Below are positions 7,543 through 14,975 of a DNA stretch of 42,031 nt, in pieces. Origin of the DNA: Clostridia bacterium. Lineage in GTDB: Bacteria; Bacillota; Clostridia; Christensenellales; CAG-138. The stretch spans positions 1-42,031 of the forward strand of contig JAFWVQ010000046.1 in the NCBI GenBank assembly GCA_017523925.1. Reading direction: 5' to 3'. Within the stretch, counting starts at the first letter, position 1. Each line of letters begins with the position of its first letter. The position numbers and the translations under genes were made by a program. Under the pieces are notes generated by a model. It made no database searches. It saw only the letters and a program-made list of their open reading frames with translations, and had not been told where the DNA came from.

Positions 7543-7875
7543 TTGACCAAGAGGACGAAGCTTTTTATCGCCGTAACGTTTATCCTGTTTGCCGCCCTTT
7601 CGATATGTGCGCTCCTGCCGCTGTTTACGACTCTTGACGGCGGCTTTCGCGGCGCGGAGTACGAATACCTCATTCTCGATGGCGAAAAGTACGCGCTTTG
7701 CACCGATCACGAGCCGCTGATAAGGGGTGCGCTTCTCGGAACGCTTCCCTACGGGAGCGAAAAGGCGCTGATCTTCAAAGCGATGCCCCAAAGCGGGGAA
7801 ACCGAAAGCGAATACGTTTACGCGCTCATCTTTAAGGACGGCGCATACTATAAAAGGCTTGATTCTAATGAATAA
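7543..7875 (+). CDS. Small membrane-anchored protein, unknown function
   Basis: This 110-residue protein starts at TTG, with GAAAGGGG placed 6-7 bases upstream. One membrane segment near residues 7-27 (LFIAVTFILFAALSICALL) is followed by a soluble domain of about 80 residues. No family is recognised. It is the last gene of the ECF sigma operon, 19 bases after the lipoprotein gene and just before a strong terminator, and is probably an envelope component of the same response. Confidence 0.65.
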   Translation: MTKRTKLFIAVTFILFAALSICALLPLFTTLDGGFRGAEYEYLILDGEKYALCTDHEPLIRGALLGTLPYGSEKALIFKAMPQSGETESEYVYALIFKDGAYYKRLDSNE

Positions 7876-7890
7876 TTCGGTTTACAAAAC

Positions 7891-7927
7891 GAACGGGAGC
7901 GCAGAGGCACTCCCGTTCCCTTTTTTT
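7891..7927 (+). terminator. Rho-independent terminator of the ECF operon (possibly bidirectional)
   Basis: A perfect 9-base stem GAACGGGAG / CTCCCGTTC with a 10-base loop is followed by CC and seven T. It lies 15 bases after the last gene of the ECF operon. On the other strand the stem is followed by GTTTTG, so it may also end the convergent pepT transcript. Confidence 0.9.
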
Positions 7928-7952
7928 GCTAATTCTATTGCGGTTCCCGCGC

Positions 7953-9179
7953 TTATTTCAAAACGAAGCCCGCGTATTTCTCCACAAGCTTTACAACAAG
8001 TTCGGTGCATTTCTCCATGCCCTCGACCGTAACATGCTCATACGGGCCGTGGCAGGCAAAATCGCCTGTGCCGAGGTTCGGGCAGGGCAGACCCATGAAG
8101 CTGAGCCTTGCGCCGTCCGTGCCGCCGCGGATGGGCTGAACGCGCGGTTCGATGCCGAGCTCCTTCGCCGCCGCTATCGCGTTTTCGATAAGGTGCATGC
8201 AGGGCTCGATCTTCTCCTTCATATTGCGGTACTGATCGCGGATGCCGAGCTCCACCGTGCCGGCGCCGTATTTCTCGTTCAGTATCTTCGCGGCGTGCTC
8301 CATAGTAGCCTTGCGCGCCGTCATGATCTCGCTCGAATGATCGCGCAGAATATAGCTCATCTCGCATTTCTCAACGCTGCCGCCCATATCGGTAAGGTGG
8401 AAAAAGCCCTCGTAGCCCTCGGTATTCGCGGGGGTCTCGGCGGGGAGCATCGCGTTGAACTCCATAGCCACGAGCAGCGCGTTTATCATCTTGTTCTTAC
8501 TGTCGCCCGGGTGGATATTGAAGCCGTTTACAACAACCTTCGCGCCCGCTGCATTGAAGTTTTCGTATTCTATTTCGCCGTCGACGCCGCCGTCCACGGT
8601 GTACGCAAAATCCGCGCCGAACGCCGCAACGTCGAAATTATCCGCGCCGGAACCGACCTCCTCATCGGGCGTGAAGCCGATGCAGATCTTGCCGTGCGGG
8701 ATGTTCTCCGAAAGGATGCGCTCCACGGCGGTGATTATCTCCGCTATGCCCGCCTTGTCGTCGCCGCCGAGCACGGTGGTGCCGTCGGTCACGATAAGCG
8801 TTTTGCCCTTGAGAGACGGCAGATGCGGCAGCTTCTCGGGGGAAAGCGTCCTGCCGCTATTGCCGAGCACGACCTCGCCGCCGTCGTAATTCTCGATGAT
8901 GCGCGGCTGCACGTTCTCGCCCGAAAAATCGGGCACGGTGTCCATATGCGCGATAAAGCCGAGCGCGGGCGCATTTTCACAGCCCGCCGTGGCGGGGATG
9001 CTTGCGTAAACGTAGCATTTGTCGTCCACCCGCGCATTCTCGATGCCGAGCGCGTGAAGCTCCTCCACAAGCAGCTTCGCAAGGTCGAACTGCCGCGCCG
9101 TGGTCGGAACGGTCGTGGAATCCTCGCTGCTCGCGGTGTGGATGCGAACATAGTTTAAAAAGCGTTCATGGGTTTTCAT
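7953..9179 (-). CDS. pepT: Peptidase T (tripeptide aminopeptidase, M20B)
   Basis: This 408-residue cytosolic di-zinc aminopeptidase removes the N-terminal residue from tripeptides. The metal-binding HMDTVPD is at 78-84, GGDDKAG at 138-144 and the catalytic EE pair in TPDEEVGSG at 173-174. The substrate-side block IRGGTDGARLSFMGLPCPNLG and a C-terminal His in FACHGPYEHV are also present. Length and motif order match PepT. It is a single-gene unit with its own promoter (9218-9246) and GGAGG ribosome binding site. It fits the peptide-catabolic genes (M42, pcp) further along the window. Confidence 0.95.
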   Translation of the reverse strand: MKTHERFLNYVRIHTASSEDSTTVPTTARQFDLAKLLVEELHALGIENARVDDKCYVYASIPATAGCENAPALGFIAHMDTVPDFSGENVQPRIIENYDGGEVVLGNSGRTLSPEKLPHLPSLKGKTLIVTDGTTVLGGDDKAGIAEIITAVERILSENIPHGKICIGFTPDEEVGSGADNFDVAAFGADFAYTVDGGVDGEIEYENFNAAGAKVVVNGFNIHPGDSKNKMINALLVAMEFNAMLPAETPANTEGYEGFFHLTDMGGSVEKCEMSYILRDHSSEIMTARKATMEHAAKILNEKYGAGTVELGIRDQYRNMKEKIEPCMHLIENAIAAAKELGIEPRVQPIRGGTDGARLSFMGLPCPNLGTGDFACHGPYEHVTVEGMEKCTELVVKLVEKYAGFVLK

Positions 9180-9217
9180 TTTGATATTGACCTCCGTGGG
9201 GTTGGTTTCTTGGGTTG

Positions 9218-9246
9218 ATTATACCATAATCGCTCGGGATTTAACA
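9218..9246 (-). promoter_or_regulatory. Promoter of pepT (extended -10)
   Basis: On the minus strand, TGG-TATAAT (-10 at 9218-9223) is preceded at 17 bases by a weak -35, TGTTAA (9241-9246). The TGn extension compensates for the weak -35. Confidence 0.6.
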
Positions 9247-9292
9247 GTATGAAAACGCATATCGGGCGTTTTTGCGGCCGCAAGAAACGGAA

Positions 9293-9319
9293 AACCGCCT
9301 CGAAATGTCCGAAGCGGTT
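9293..9319. repeat. Hairpin repeat, copy 1 (CCGCCTCG...CGAAGCGG)
   Basis: A 10-base stem (AACCGCCTCG / CGAAGCGGTT, one G-T pair) with a 7-base loop. A near copy in the same orientation lies at 9649-9671, on the other side of the 245-bp element. Confidence 0.65.
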
Positions 9320-9354
9320 TGATTGCGGATAAAACGAGCTTTTCCGCTCATACA

Positions 9355-9599
9355 AAAGCCTTCTCATTGAGGAGAAGGTGGCTGAGGCGGAGCAAAATGC
9401 CCCCGCGGCGAGCGGCGGATGAGGTGAAAACCTTATGAACGCCGCACACGGCGTTCTATCCTTATTCGTTCCCGCAAGCATTATTGCCAAATAAGCTTGC
9501 TCTTTTAAAATATGTTTCAAATCCCTTTCGGGATTTGCGCAGGAGTCCACCTCACCCACCGCCTGCGGCGATCCCCCCTCCCCTCAAGGGGAGTGCTTT
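9355..9599. mobile_element. MITE-like non-coding element with imperfect terminal inverted repeats
   Basis: This about 245-bp stretch has no credible gene. The left arm (9355-9426) starts AAAGCCTTCTC and ends GCGGATGAGGTG. The right arm (9548-9599) starts CACCTCACCCACCGCC and ends GAGTGCTTT, a shortened inverted copy. Each end is itself a hairpin (CCTTCTC/GAGAAGG and CTCCCCT/AGGGGAG). Inside lie two more perfect hairpins, GAACGCCG-CACA-CGGCGTTC (9437-9456) and AAATCC/GGATTT (9519-9536). It fits a non-autonomous palindromic element. With the two flanking hairpins it accounts for most of the gene-free region 9180-9726; the remainder holds only the pepT promoter. Confidence 0.6.
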
Positions 9600-9648
9600 G
9601 GGCCGGAACGAGCTATTGAGTGAATACTCGGTCTTGTTCGATGTCCGA

Positions 9649-9671
9649 CCGCCTCGGAGCATCCGAAGCGG
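9649..9671. repeat. Hairpin repeat, copy 2 (possible end of the methyltransferase transcript)
   Basis: A 10-base stem CCGCCTCGGA / TCCGAAGCGG (one G-T pair) with a 3-base loop. It lies 56 bases past the stop of the minus-strand HEAT-methyltransferase gene, so it may end that transcript, although no T-run follows. It shares CCGCCTCG and TCCGAAGCGGTTTGA with copy 1. Confidence 0.6.
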
Positions 9672-9726
9672 TTTGAAGCTGCGCTCGATCATCCGATATA
9701 AGCGCGAAGATTCGAATGCAAAGCGT

Positions 9727-11307
9727 TCACTTCACCTTCAAAATAAATATCATCGGCGTCAGTCCGCCCGCCTCGGTGCGCCCTTGGGAAACGAGCTCGA
9801 GGTAGGCTCTTTCGCGGATAAGCTTCTTCAAAAGCGTGAACTCCATCGTGTAGAGGATGGCGGTGCCGCCGCTTCTAAGCAGCTTCGGCAGCTTATCGAG
9901 GAGCCCGGTATAGAGCTTTTCACAGCTCGAGTGATCGCCAACGCGGTTGCCGAAGGGCAGGTTGCAGACAAGCTCGTCATACGGACGCTTGACTTCGAAG
10001 CGCAGTATGTCGTTGCAGATAAATTTCGCTTGCTTTATGCCGTATTTAAGCGCAGCCGAATCCGCGTTCATCCGCGCCGCGTCTATCGCCTTATGCGCTA
10101 TATCCACGCCCGTCAGCGAATCGCAGGGCGATAAAAGACCGCGCTCGATAAGCAACGTTCCGCTGCCGCAGCAGGGGTCGATAACCCGCGCGTTCACCGT
10201 TAGATGATCCTCCGCAAAGCGCAGCACCGCCGCAGCCGTGGCGGGGTTCATCGAGGCGGGTATGCTCTGCTTGCGGTAGGAAAAACGCTCGTCCCGCACG
10301 GTGAAAAGCTTCAGATAAAGCCTTGCACCCGAGGGGGAATCATCTATGCGAAGCTCGATCTCGTAATCCGAGGGGGAGTTGAGGAGCAGGCCGCCCTCAT
10401 CGAGCGCATCGCGCAGCGCCTTTTTGAACGCCGTGGTGTCGCCATCCGCCTTTTTGTCGCTCCGAAGCTCGATTCGGTAGCGGTACGGCGGCTCGCCCGC
10501 ATGGGTGCTCTTCATAAATTCGGGCACGAACGCGGCAAACGCCTTCGCCGCAGCCTCGGCGGTAAGGGTAAGCTTTTCGAGCGTGCCGACGGTGAAAAGC
10601 GCCTCGGAGAAGCAGCGCGCACGGAACAGGCCCACGTAATCATGCGTTTTCACCTTCAGGCTGGCGCGGCGCTCGTCGAAGCTTTCGATCCCGAGCTCGT
10701 CCAGCTCCTTTTTTAGCTGACTTGTGAGCCGATCCGGCGAAGCAAGCTCTATCTCATACTCGCGGCCAAGCCCCGCGAACTCGTGCTTTTCATGCTTCAT
10801 GCAGGCGGCGCGGGCAAGCTTCAAAGCCTCGACCTCCTCATCGTAATGCTTCTTCTCGCTCTCGTCCGCAGGTGGCGCGGGGGAGTAGGCGGTCAGCGCC
10901 GCCTCCGCCTTTTCGCCGCCTATCGAGCCGAGCGCCAGCAGGAGCGACGGGCGCACAAAGCGCGTTTCCTCATCCTTCAGCCGCCCGATCACAAGCTCCG
11001 CATCGCTTTCACTTCTTGAAAACGCGCCGATAAGCCTTGCGGCGTTGCGCCGAAGCTTCGGGGATTCATGGCAAAGCGCCGCGCGAACCGCATCGGTCAA
11101 AGCAGCGTTTTCGCTCATTTTTATAAGCAGGGGCTTGCTTTTTGCAAGGCGAACGAGCAGCGCGCTTCCAAGCCCGCGCTCGATGAAAAGCTCGGCGGTG
11201 TCTTTTAAAAGCGCGTTTTTGTCTATGCGCTCGCTCGATGCAAGCTCCGCAGAGCCGTTCGGCTTTTCAAGCTCTTTCAGTATTTCTTCTTTGGTGAGTT
11301 TTTTCAT
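9727..11307 (-). CDS. HEAT-repeat / RNA methyltransferase fusion (COG0116, RlmL/Trm14-like)
   Basis: The product has 526 residues. Residues about 35-145 look like HEAT-type helical repeats (LRRNAARLIGAFS; RPSLLLALGSIGGEKAEAAL). Residues about 180-345 form a middle region, THUMP-like at the end. The C-terminal Rossmann methyltransferase has motif I VIDPCCGSGTLLIERG (375-390), an acidic VDI at 401-403 and the catalytic NLPFG at 449-453. The N-[L/P]-P-[F/Y] motif is that of N2-guanine or other exocyclic-amine RNA methylases, and the NLPFG form resembles Trm14/THUMPD3. The target is probably tRNA or 23S rRNA, but the site is unknown. The HEAT extension is unusual for bacterial members. It is the last gene of a minus-strand run, 36 bases after a small membrane protein. 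Confidence 0.82.
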   Translation of the reverse strand: MKKLTKEEILKELEKPNGSAELASSERIDKNALLKDTAELFIERGLGSALLVRLAKSKPLLIKMSENAALTDAVRAALCHESPKLRRNAARLIGAFSRSESDAELVIGRLKDEETRFVRPSLLLALGSIGGEKAEAALTAYSPAPPADESEKKHYDEEVEALKLARAACMKHEKHEFAGLGREYEIELASPDRLTSQLKKELDELGIESFDERRASLKVKTHDYVGLFRARCFSEALFTVGTLEKLTLTAEAAAKAFAAFVPEFMKSTHAGEPPYRYRIELRSDKKADGDTTAFKKALRDALDEGGLLLNSPSDYEIELRIDDSPSGARLYLKLFTVRDERFSYRKQSIPASMNPATAAAVLRFAEDHLTVNARVIDPCCGSGTLLIERGLLSPCDSLTGVDIAHKAIDAARMNADSAALKYGIKQAKFICNDILRFEVKRPYDELVCNLPFGNRVGDHSSCEKLYTGLLDKLPKLLRSGGTAILYTMEFTLLKKLIRERAYLELVSQGRTEAGGLTPMIFILKVK

Positions 11308-11343
11308 TCTTTAACGCTCCCGAGTTATTATCTTGCTGTTTGT

Positions 11344-11823
11344 TTATTCAAGGCAGAAAACTATCCATTCGCCCGTTTTTTCGTCATAGCCCACTTCAAC
11401 GGTTTTGCCGATGTAATCATCGAGCCTGTTGCTGCCTAAAGGCCCGGTGGTGAAAATATGCTTCGTTACCGTCCAATGATCCGTTCCGTCAATACGCACC
11501 TTTATGCGGAAGCCGACAAGGTTGCGCCAAACGGTGTCCGTTTGATCGAGCTTCACCCTTTGAACGTTCACAAGCTCGGCGCTTTTATAATGCCTGTATC
11601 GGAAAAATGCATACACAAGGCCCGGCAGACAAAGGAGGGGAAAAAGACCGAAAGCAAGCAGCCAAAACCATGCGTCGCCAAATATCACAGCGTTTGAACC
11701 GTCAGCGGAGAGAACGCGGAAAAAGACGATCACCGCTGCAATAAGATCATAAAAAAGCATGGCGATCAATAAAGCGTTCAAAGTATGCCGGTAATATCTC
11801 ACGGCGGTGTTCTCTTTCCTCAT
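11344..11823 (-). CDS. Small membrane protein with C-terminal beta-rich domain (DUF3592-like)
   Basis: This 159-residue protein has two hydrophobic segments (about 13-36 and 50-70) followed by a basic RYRHYK anchor. The C-terminal domain has the pattern of DUF3592-type proteins, with alternating strands FRIKVRIDGTDHWTVTKH and a closing block GKTVEVGYDEKTGEWIVF. The family has no known function. It lies 38 bases after the transglutaminase-like gene with AAGGAAT before the ATG, and is probably cotranscribed with it. Confidence 0.6.
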   Translation of the reverse strand: MRKENTAVRYYRHTLNALLIAMLFYDLIAAVIVFFRVLSADGSNAVIFGDAWFWLLAFGLFPLLCLPGLVYAFFRYRHYKSAELVNVQRVKLDQTDTVWRNLVGFRIKVRIDGTDHWTVTKHIFTTGPLGSNRLDDYIGKTVEVGYDEKTGEWIVFCLE

Positions 11824-11861
11824 ATTCCTTATTCCTCGTCCTCACCCATCAGCCAGCGGAA

Positions 11862-12596
11862 TTATTCCTCGGAATAGATGAGCTTCATATAGTAGTCGTT
11901 CGGCCTCGAAACGGTGTAATCGTTCTTTTCGTCCGTCGGGTCGTATTCGCTGATGGCGGCGGCGGAGTAGAGATCGCGGTATTCATCGGGGTATTCCATG
12001 AGCGTGGTCTTATCCTTTAAAAGCCTGTATGCGCTTATCGGTGCGGTGTCGTAAAAAACATAGCCGTGTATAAAGTCCACAACGCCCCACCGGTTTTCAT
12101 AGTACGCCTCGCAAACAACGTGTCCGTTGTATGCCCGCGTTGTGTCGATAAGATGCACTATCCTGCACGGTATGCCGAGGCAGCCGAGCAGCACCGCACC
12201 CACGCGCGCCATATCCGCGCACCAATCGGTGCCGCGCTCGAGTATCTGCGCCTCCGTGCCGCCAAAGAGCATATCCTTGAAATCCACGTCGTAGGAATAG
12301 GCGATTTTCCGCGTGAACTCGGCGGCGTTTTGTATCGTTTCCCGCTCGCTGTGCCACGCGAATTGCTGCGAAAACTCAAACAGCTCGTGCTTTTGCATAT
12401 CATAGCGGCGCACGCTCGAATAAAGATACGGCGCGGAATCATCATCAAGCAGCACCATCTCGCGCAGCAGCGCATGATCTATCGAGGCGGGGGAATGAAG
12501 ATCGTTTTCGAGCATAACCTTGCACGCCTCGCCGAATATCCCGTAGCCCTTTTTGAGCGCGGGGGAGTGGGTTTCTTTTTCGATATGATCCTTCAT
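11862..12596 (-). CDS. Transglutaminase-like (papain-fold) protein
   Basis: The product has 244 residues. The ATG at 12596 is chosen because AAGGAG precedes it and it overlaps the upstream stop in an ATGA arrangement; the longer frame runs into the upstream gene. The catalytic triad of transglutaminase-like cysteine proteases is visible: Cys126 in GTDWCADMARV, His159 in YNGHVVCEAYY and Asp174 in WGVVDFIHG. The helix after the Cys (GAVLLGCLGIPCRIVHLID) fits the core of the family. There is no signal peptide or membrane segment, so it should be cytosolic. The substrate is unknown. Translational coupling to a small Cys-rich protein upstream suggests joint function. Confidence 0.85.
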   Translation of the reverse strand: MKDHIEKETHSPALKKGYGIFGEACKVMLENDLHSPASIDHALLREMVLLDDDSAPYLYSSVRRYDMQKHELFEFSQQFAWHSERETIQNAAEFTRKIAYSYDVDFKDMLFGGTEAQILERGTDWCADMARVGAVLLGCLGIPCRIVHLIDTTRAYNGHVVCEAYYENRWGVVDFIHGYVFYDTAPISAYRLLKDKTTLMEYPDEYRDLYSAAAISEYDPTDEKNDYTVSRPNDYYMKLIYSEE

Positions 12597-13030
12597 TTTT
12601 TTATTCTCCTTATCAGCTTTAAGAAAAAAGTTTCGCGTTCTTGCTTTGGGTATTCCAAGAAAACGGTGTGCGGAACGCATATTTCGCCCCAAATTTCGAT
12701 CACAAAATGCTCGTCCTCGATGCTCGTCATGGGGTGGGAATCGGTAACGGCTATTTCAAAGCCGCTCACGGATATCTTTTCAAAATCCGCGCCGCACCCA
12801 AGCAAAACATACTGCACGCCCATGAAATGCACGAGCCCGTTTTCCGCATACATAGGGAAGGTTTCAAACGGCTTTTCAATATCCGCGCCGAGCGATGCAA
12901 GATACGCGGCAAGCTCGGGATACGCCGCTTTGATATTTGCCGCATAGTTTTGGCAGTCCTCGCAGGTGCAGAGCTGACCCTGTGCGGCTTCGGCGTAGTA
13001 TTCTTTTGTTTTTTCTATGTTTATCGGCAT
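12593..13030 (-). CDS. Conserved hypothetical protein with CxCxxC motif
   Basis: This 145-residue protein has near its N-terminus the motif LCTCEDCQNYAANIKAAYPEL. The cysteines could bind a metal, and the motif recurs in small uncharacterised Clostridia proteins known to me only by pattern. It continues with LASLGADIEKPFETFPM and a beta-rich domain (VHFMGVQYVLLGCGADFEKI; HFVIEIWGEICVPHTVFLEY). No enzyme motif is seen. Its stop overlaps the ATG of the transglutaminase-like gene. Upstream lies a heptad/hairpin element that probably isolates this unit from the Nudix gene. Confidence 0.72.
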   Translation of the reverse strand: MPINIEKTKEYYAEAAQGQLCTCEDCQNYAANIKAAYPELAAYLASLGADIEKPFETFPMYAENGLVHFMGVQYVLLGCGADFEKISVSGFEIAVTDSHPMTSIEDEHFVIEIWGEICVPHTVFLEYPKQERETFFLKLIRRIKK

Positions 13031-13065
13031 ACCTCGAATTCCCTCTGCAAGCGCTGAAATCTTAC

Positions 13066-13123
13066 GAAATTCCTTTGGAATTTCAACCTCAACTATTCGC
13101 TATTCACTATTCATTATTCACTA
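13066..13123 (-). repeat. Heptad array plus hairpin, locus 1
   Basis: Read on the minus strand, after the Nudix stop there are four heptads (TGAATAA, TGAATAG, TGAATAG, CGAATAG), then TTGAGGTT and the perfect hairpin GAAATTCC-AAA-GGAATTTC (13066-13084). The same layout with a different stem occurs at 23711-23777 and 26123-26220. No T-run follows here, so it may be a weaker terminator or only a structured spacer. Confidence 0.8.
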
Positions 13124-13128
13124 ATGGC

Positions 13129-13560
13129 TCAGCATATCCCGCGCCTTTTCGCTTCCTCTATCAGCTTCGGCTGTATAAGCGGATAAGTCCAATCTCGGCT
13201 TTCGGGTAGCTCGTCGAAAAGGAAAACGCGCTCTATCTCGCTGTGCAGCTCGCTTTCAAATTCATCTATTTCCGCGTAGAAAAGCGCGCCGAAGGTCTCC
13301 TTGCCGTCGAATTTATCGGGCATTGTAACGGAATAGAAGCAAACGGGAGTGAGGCTGTACTTCACCGCGCCGGTTTCCTCGTAAAGCTCGCGCCGCGCGG
13401 TGTCGGCTATCTTCTCGCCTTCCTCGCGATGCCCGCCCGGCACCTCGAAGGTCTTGCGCTCGCGGTGCCTGCAAAACACCCATTTGCCGCCCGATCTTGC
13501 GATTATGACGGCAAATTTTAAGAGGTGATCTTCGATCTTATCGTAGAATTTTACAGTCAT
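13129..13560 (-). CDS. Nudix hydrolase
   Basis: The product has 143 residues from the ATG at 13560; the longer frame overlaps dcd in another frame and is not used. The Nudix box fits exactly: G43-x5-E49-x7-R57-E58-L-x-E61-E62-x-G64, in PGGHREEGEKIADTARRELY and EETG. The enzyme should hydrolyse a nucleoside diphosphate linked to another group. FEVPGGHREEGE and the TYPLIQPKLIEEA tail resemble small NUDIX proteins with clean-up roles against oxidised or non-canonical nucleotides; the substrate is not certain. It lies 13 bases after dcd in a group of nucleotide-handling genes. Confidence 0.92.
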   Translation of the reverse strand: MTVKFYDKIEDHLLKFAVIIARSGGKWVFCRHRERKTFEVPGGHREEGEKIADTARRELYEETGAVKYSLTPVCFYSVTMPDKFDGKETFGALFYAEIDEFESELHSEIERVFLFDELPESRDWTYPLIQPKLIEEAKRRGIC

Positions 13561-13573
13561 ACGGCATGAAACC

Positions 13574-14116
13574 TCAATCGCGTTGCCCTTCGCTGTCAAG
13601 AAAAACCTTTGAGCCTGTAGCTCCGCGCTGCCCCTGATACTTTCCTCTATACGGATTAAGCGCGGCTTCGTCCATCTGCGCGAAAACAAGCTGTCCGACA
13701 CGGCGGCCCGATCTAAGCTCGATCGCGCAGCGGTTGGCATTGAAAAGCTCAAGCGTTATTTCGCCCTTGAAGCCGGGATCGACCCAGCCCGCGTTTTGAA
13801 TGAACAAGCCCATTCTTCCAAGGGAGCTGCGCCCTTCCACAAAGGCGGTAAGATCATCGGGCAGTTCAAAGTATTCCATCGTGGTTGCAAGCACAAACTG
13901 TCCCGGCATAATAAGATATGTGTCGGCTGTGATGGTTCGGTATTTTATCTCGTTGTTCAGCGTTATTATGCCGGACGGGGTGTCGTCAACAACGCTGAAG
14001 GTGCTGCCAAGCCTTATATCAACGCTCGCGGGCTGTATCTGCTCGGCGGCACAAGGCTCGATGATAAGCGATTTTTCATCAAGCATCCTTTTTATGGTTT
14101 TATCGGAAAGTATCAT
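13574..14116 (-). CDS. dcd: dCTP deaminase
   Basis: This 180-residue enzyme converts dCTP to dUTP in the pyrimidine deoxynucleotide pathway. The start is the ATG at 14116, because CAGGAGG lies 5 bases before it; the frame from 14137 runs through that site. The family motifs are FVEGRSSLGRMGLFIQNAGW and VDPGFKGEITLELFN, where the Glu of ITLELFN is the catalytic residue in characterised Dcd enzymes, followed by RVGQLVFAQMD. Whether it also has dUTPase activity, like the bifunctional archaeal type, cannot be decided by eye. Neighbours are Nudix and HAD hydrolases. Confidence 0.95.
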   Translation of the reverse strand: MILSDKTIKRMLDEKSLIIEPCAAEQIQPASVDIRLGSTFSVVDDTPSGIITLNNEIKYRTITADTYLIMPGQFVLATTMEYFELPDDLTAFVEGRSSLGRMGLFIQNAGWVDPGFKGEITLELFNANRCAIELRSGRRVGQLVFAQMDEAALNPYRGKYQGQRGATGSKVFLDSEGQRD

Positions 14117-14133
14117 ATAATCCTCCTGTGTAT

Positions 14134-14958
14134 TCAAAAAGCCGTTTCCGCAGCGTTTCTCTCAAGCCATTTTGCAACGCCGTCCTCATCGTTAGAAAGT
14201 ATGATGTCGGTTGCGAGCTTTTTCAGCTCATCATCGGCGTTGGCTGTGGCATAGCATTCATCGGCGGCCTTGAAAAGCTCAATATCGTTCTTTCCGTCGC
14301 CGAAGGCCACTATCCTGTCGCAGCCGAGCAGCTTTTGAAGCTGCTTCGCCGCGTTTGCCTTGGTTGCCGCCTTTGAGCTGATATCAAGCCATTGATAGTG
14401 AGTGTAGATGTCCCTTTGATAAACGCAGGAATAGCTTTCCCTGAATTCCTCGTAAAGCGGATAAAGCTTATCCGGCTCGTCGATGCAAATTATGTTGAAA
14501 ATTCTTCCGCGCTTAAGTTCGTCCGTTTTATCAACGGTACGAATTCTGATATCGCCCTTTCTCATATCAAGAAAGGCATTCATCCCCTTGGTGCAAAGGC
14601 TCGGGCAATAGGAAAACCGCTCTCTGCCGTCGATAAAGGCATAGACAAGCGGAAAAACGTAGACTTCAAACATACTCTCGAGCATTGCCTGCGCGGAATC
14701 TCCGAGAAAATTCTCTATAAGCGGTTTTTTTGCTTCGTCCAAAATAAACGCGCCATTGTTGATGATAGGCGGAAGCCTCAGATTGAGTCCCTTCGTTACC
14801 TTTTCGGCGGTAACTATGGAGCGCGCCGTCGCGTATGAAAAAAGCAGACCTTTTTCAATGAGCGCATTTATAGTTCGAAGTGAGTATTCGGAAATGCGAA
14901 TACTGCTTTGAAGCAGAGTGCCGTCCAGATCGGATAGATACAGAGTTTGCATTTTCAC
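14134..14958 (-). CDS. HAD superfamily hydrolase, Cof type (IIB)
   Basis: The 274-residue product has the Cof-type HAD motifs: motif I LSDLDGTLL with Asp10 and Asp12, motif II around LFSYATARS, a large cap domain and motif IV IVAFGDGKNDIELFKAAD near 220. These enzymes dephosphorylate sugar phosphates, FMN or pyridoxal phosphate; the substrate is unspecified. GAGGTG lies just before the ATG. It sits 17 bases before dcd on the same strand. Confidence 0.93.
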   Translation of the reverse strand: MKMQTLYLSDLDGTLLQSSIRISEYSLRTINALIEKGLLFSYATARSIVTAEKVTKGLNLRLPPIINNGAFILDEAKKPLIENFLGDSAQAMLESMFEVYVFPLVYAFIDGRERFSYCPSLCTKGMNAFLDMRKGDIRIRTVDKTDELKRGRIFNIICIDEPDKLYPLYEEFRESYSCVYQRDIYTHYQWLDISSKAATKANAAKQLQKLLGCDRIVAFGDGKNDIELFKAADECYATANADDELKKLATDIILSNDEDGVAKWLERNAAETAF

Positions 14959-14975
14959 CTCATGGGAGCATTGAT

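Noticed and set aside
7926..9158. A 410-residue plus-strand frame opposite pepT
   Set aside because: It is the antisense of pepT, whose product has complete M20B motifs. The composition (His, Arg, Ala and Val-rich) is typical of a shadow frame in GC-rich DNA.
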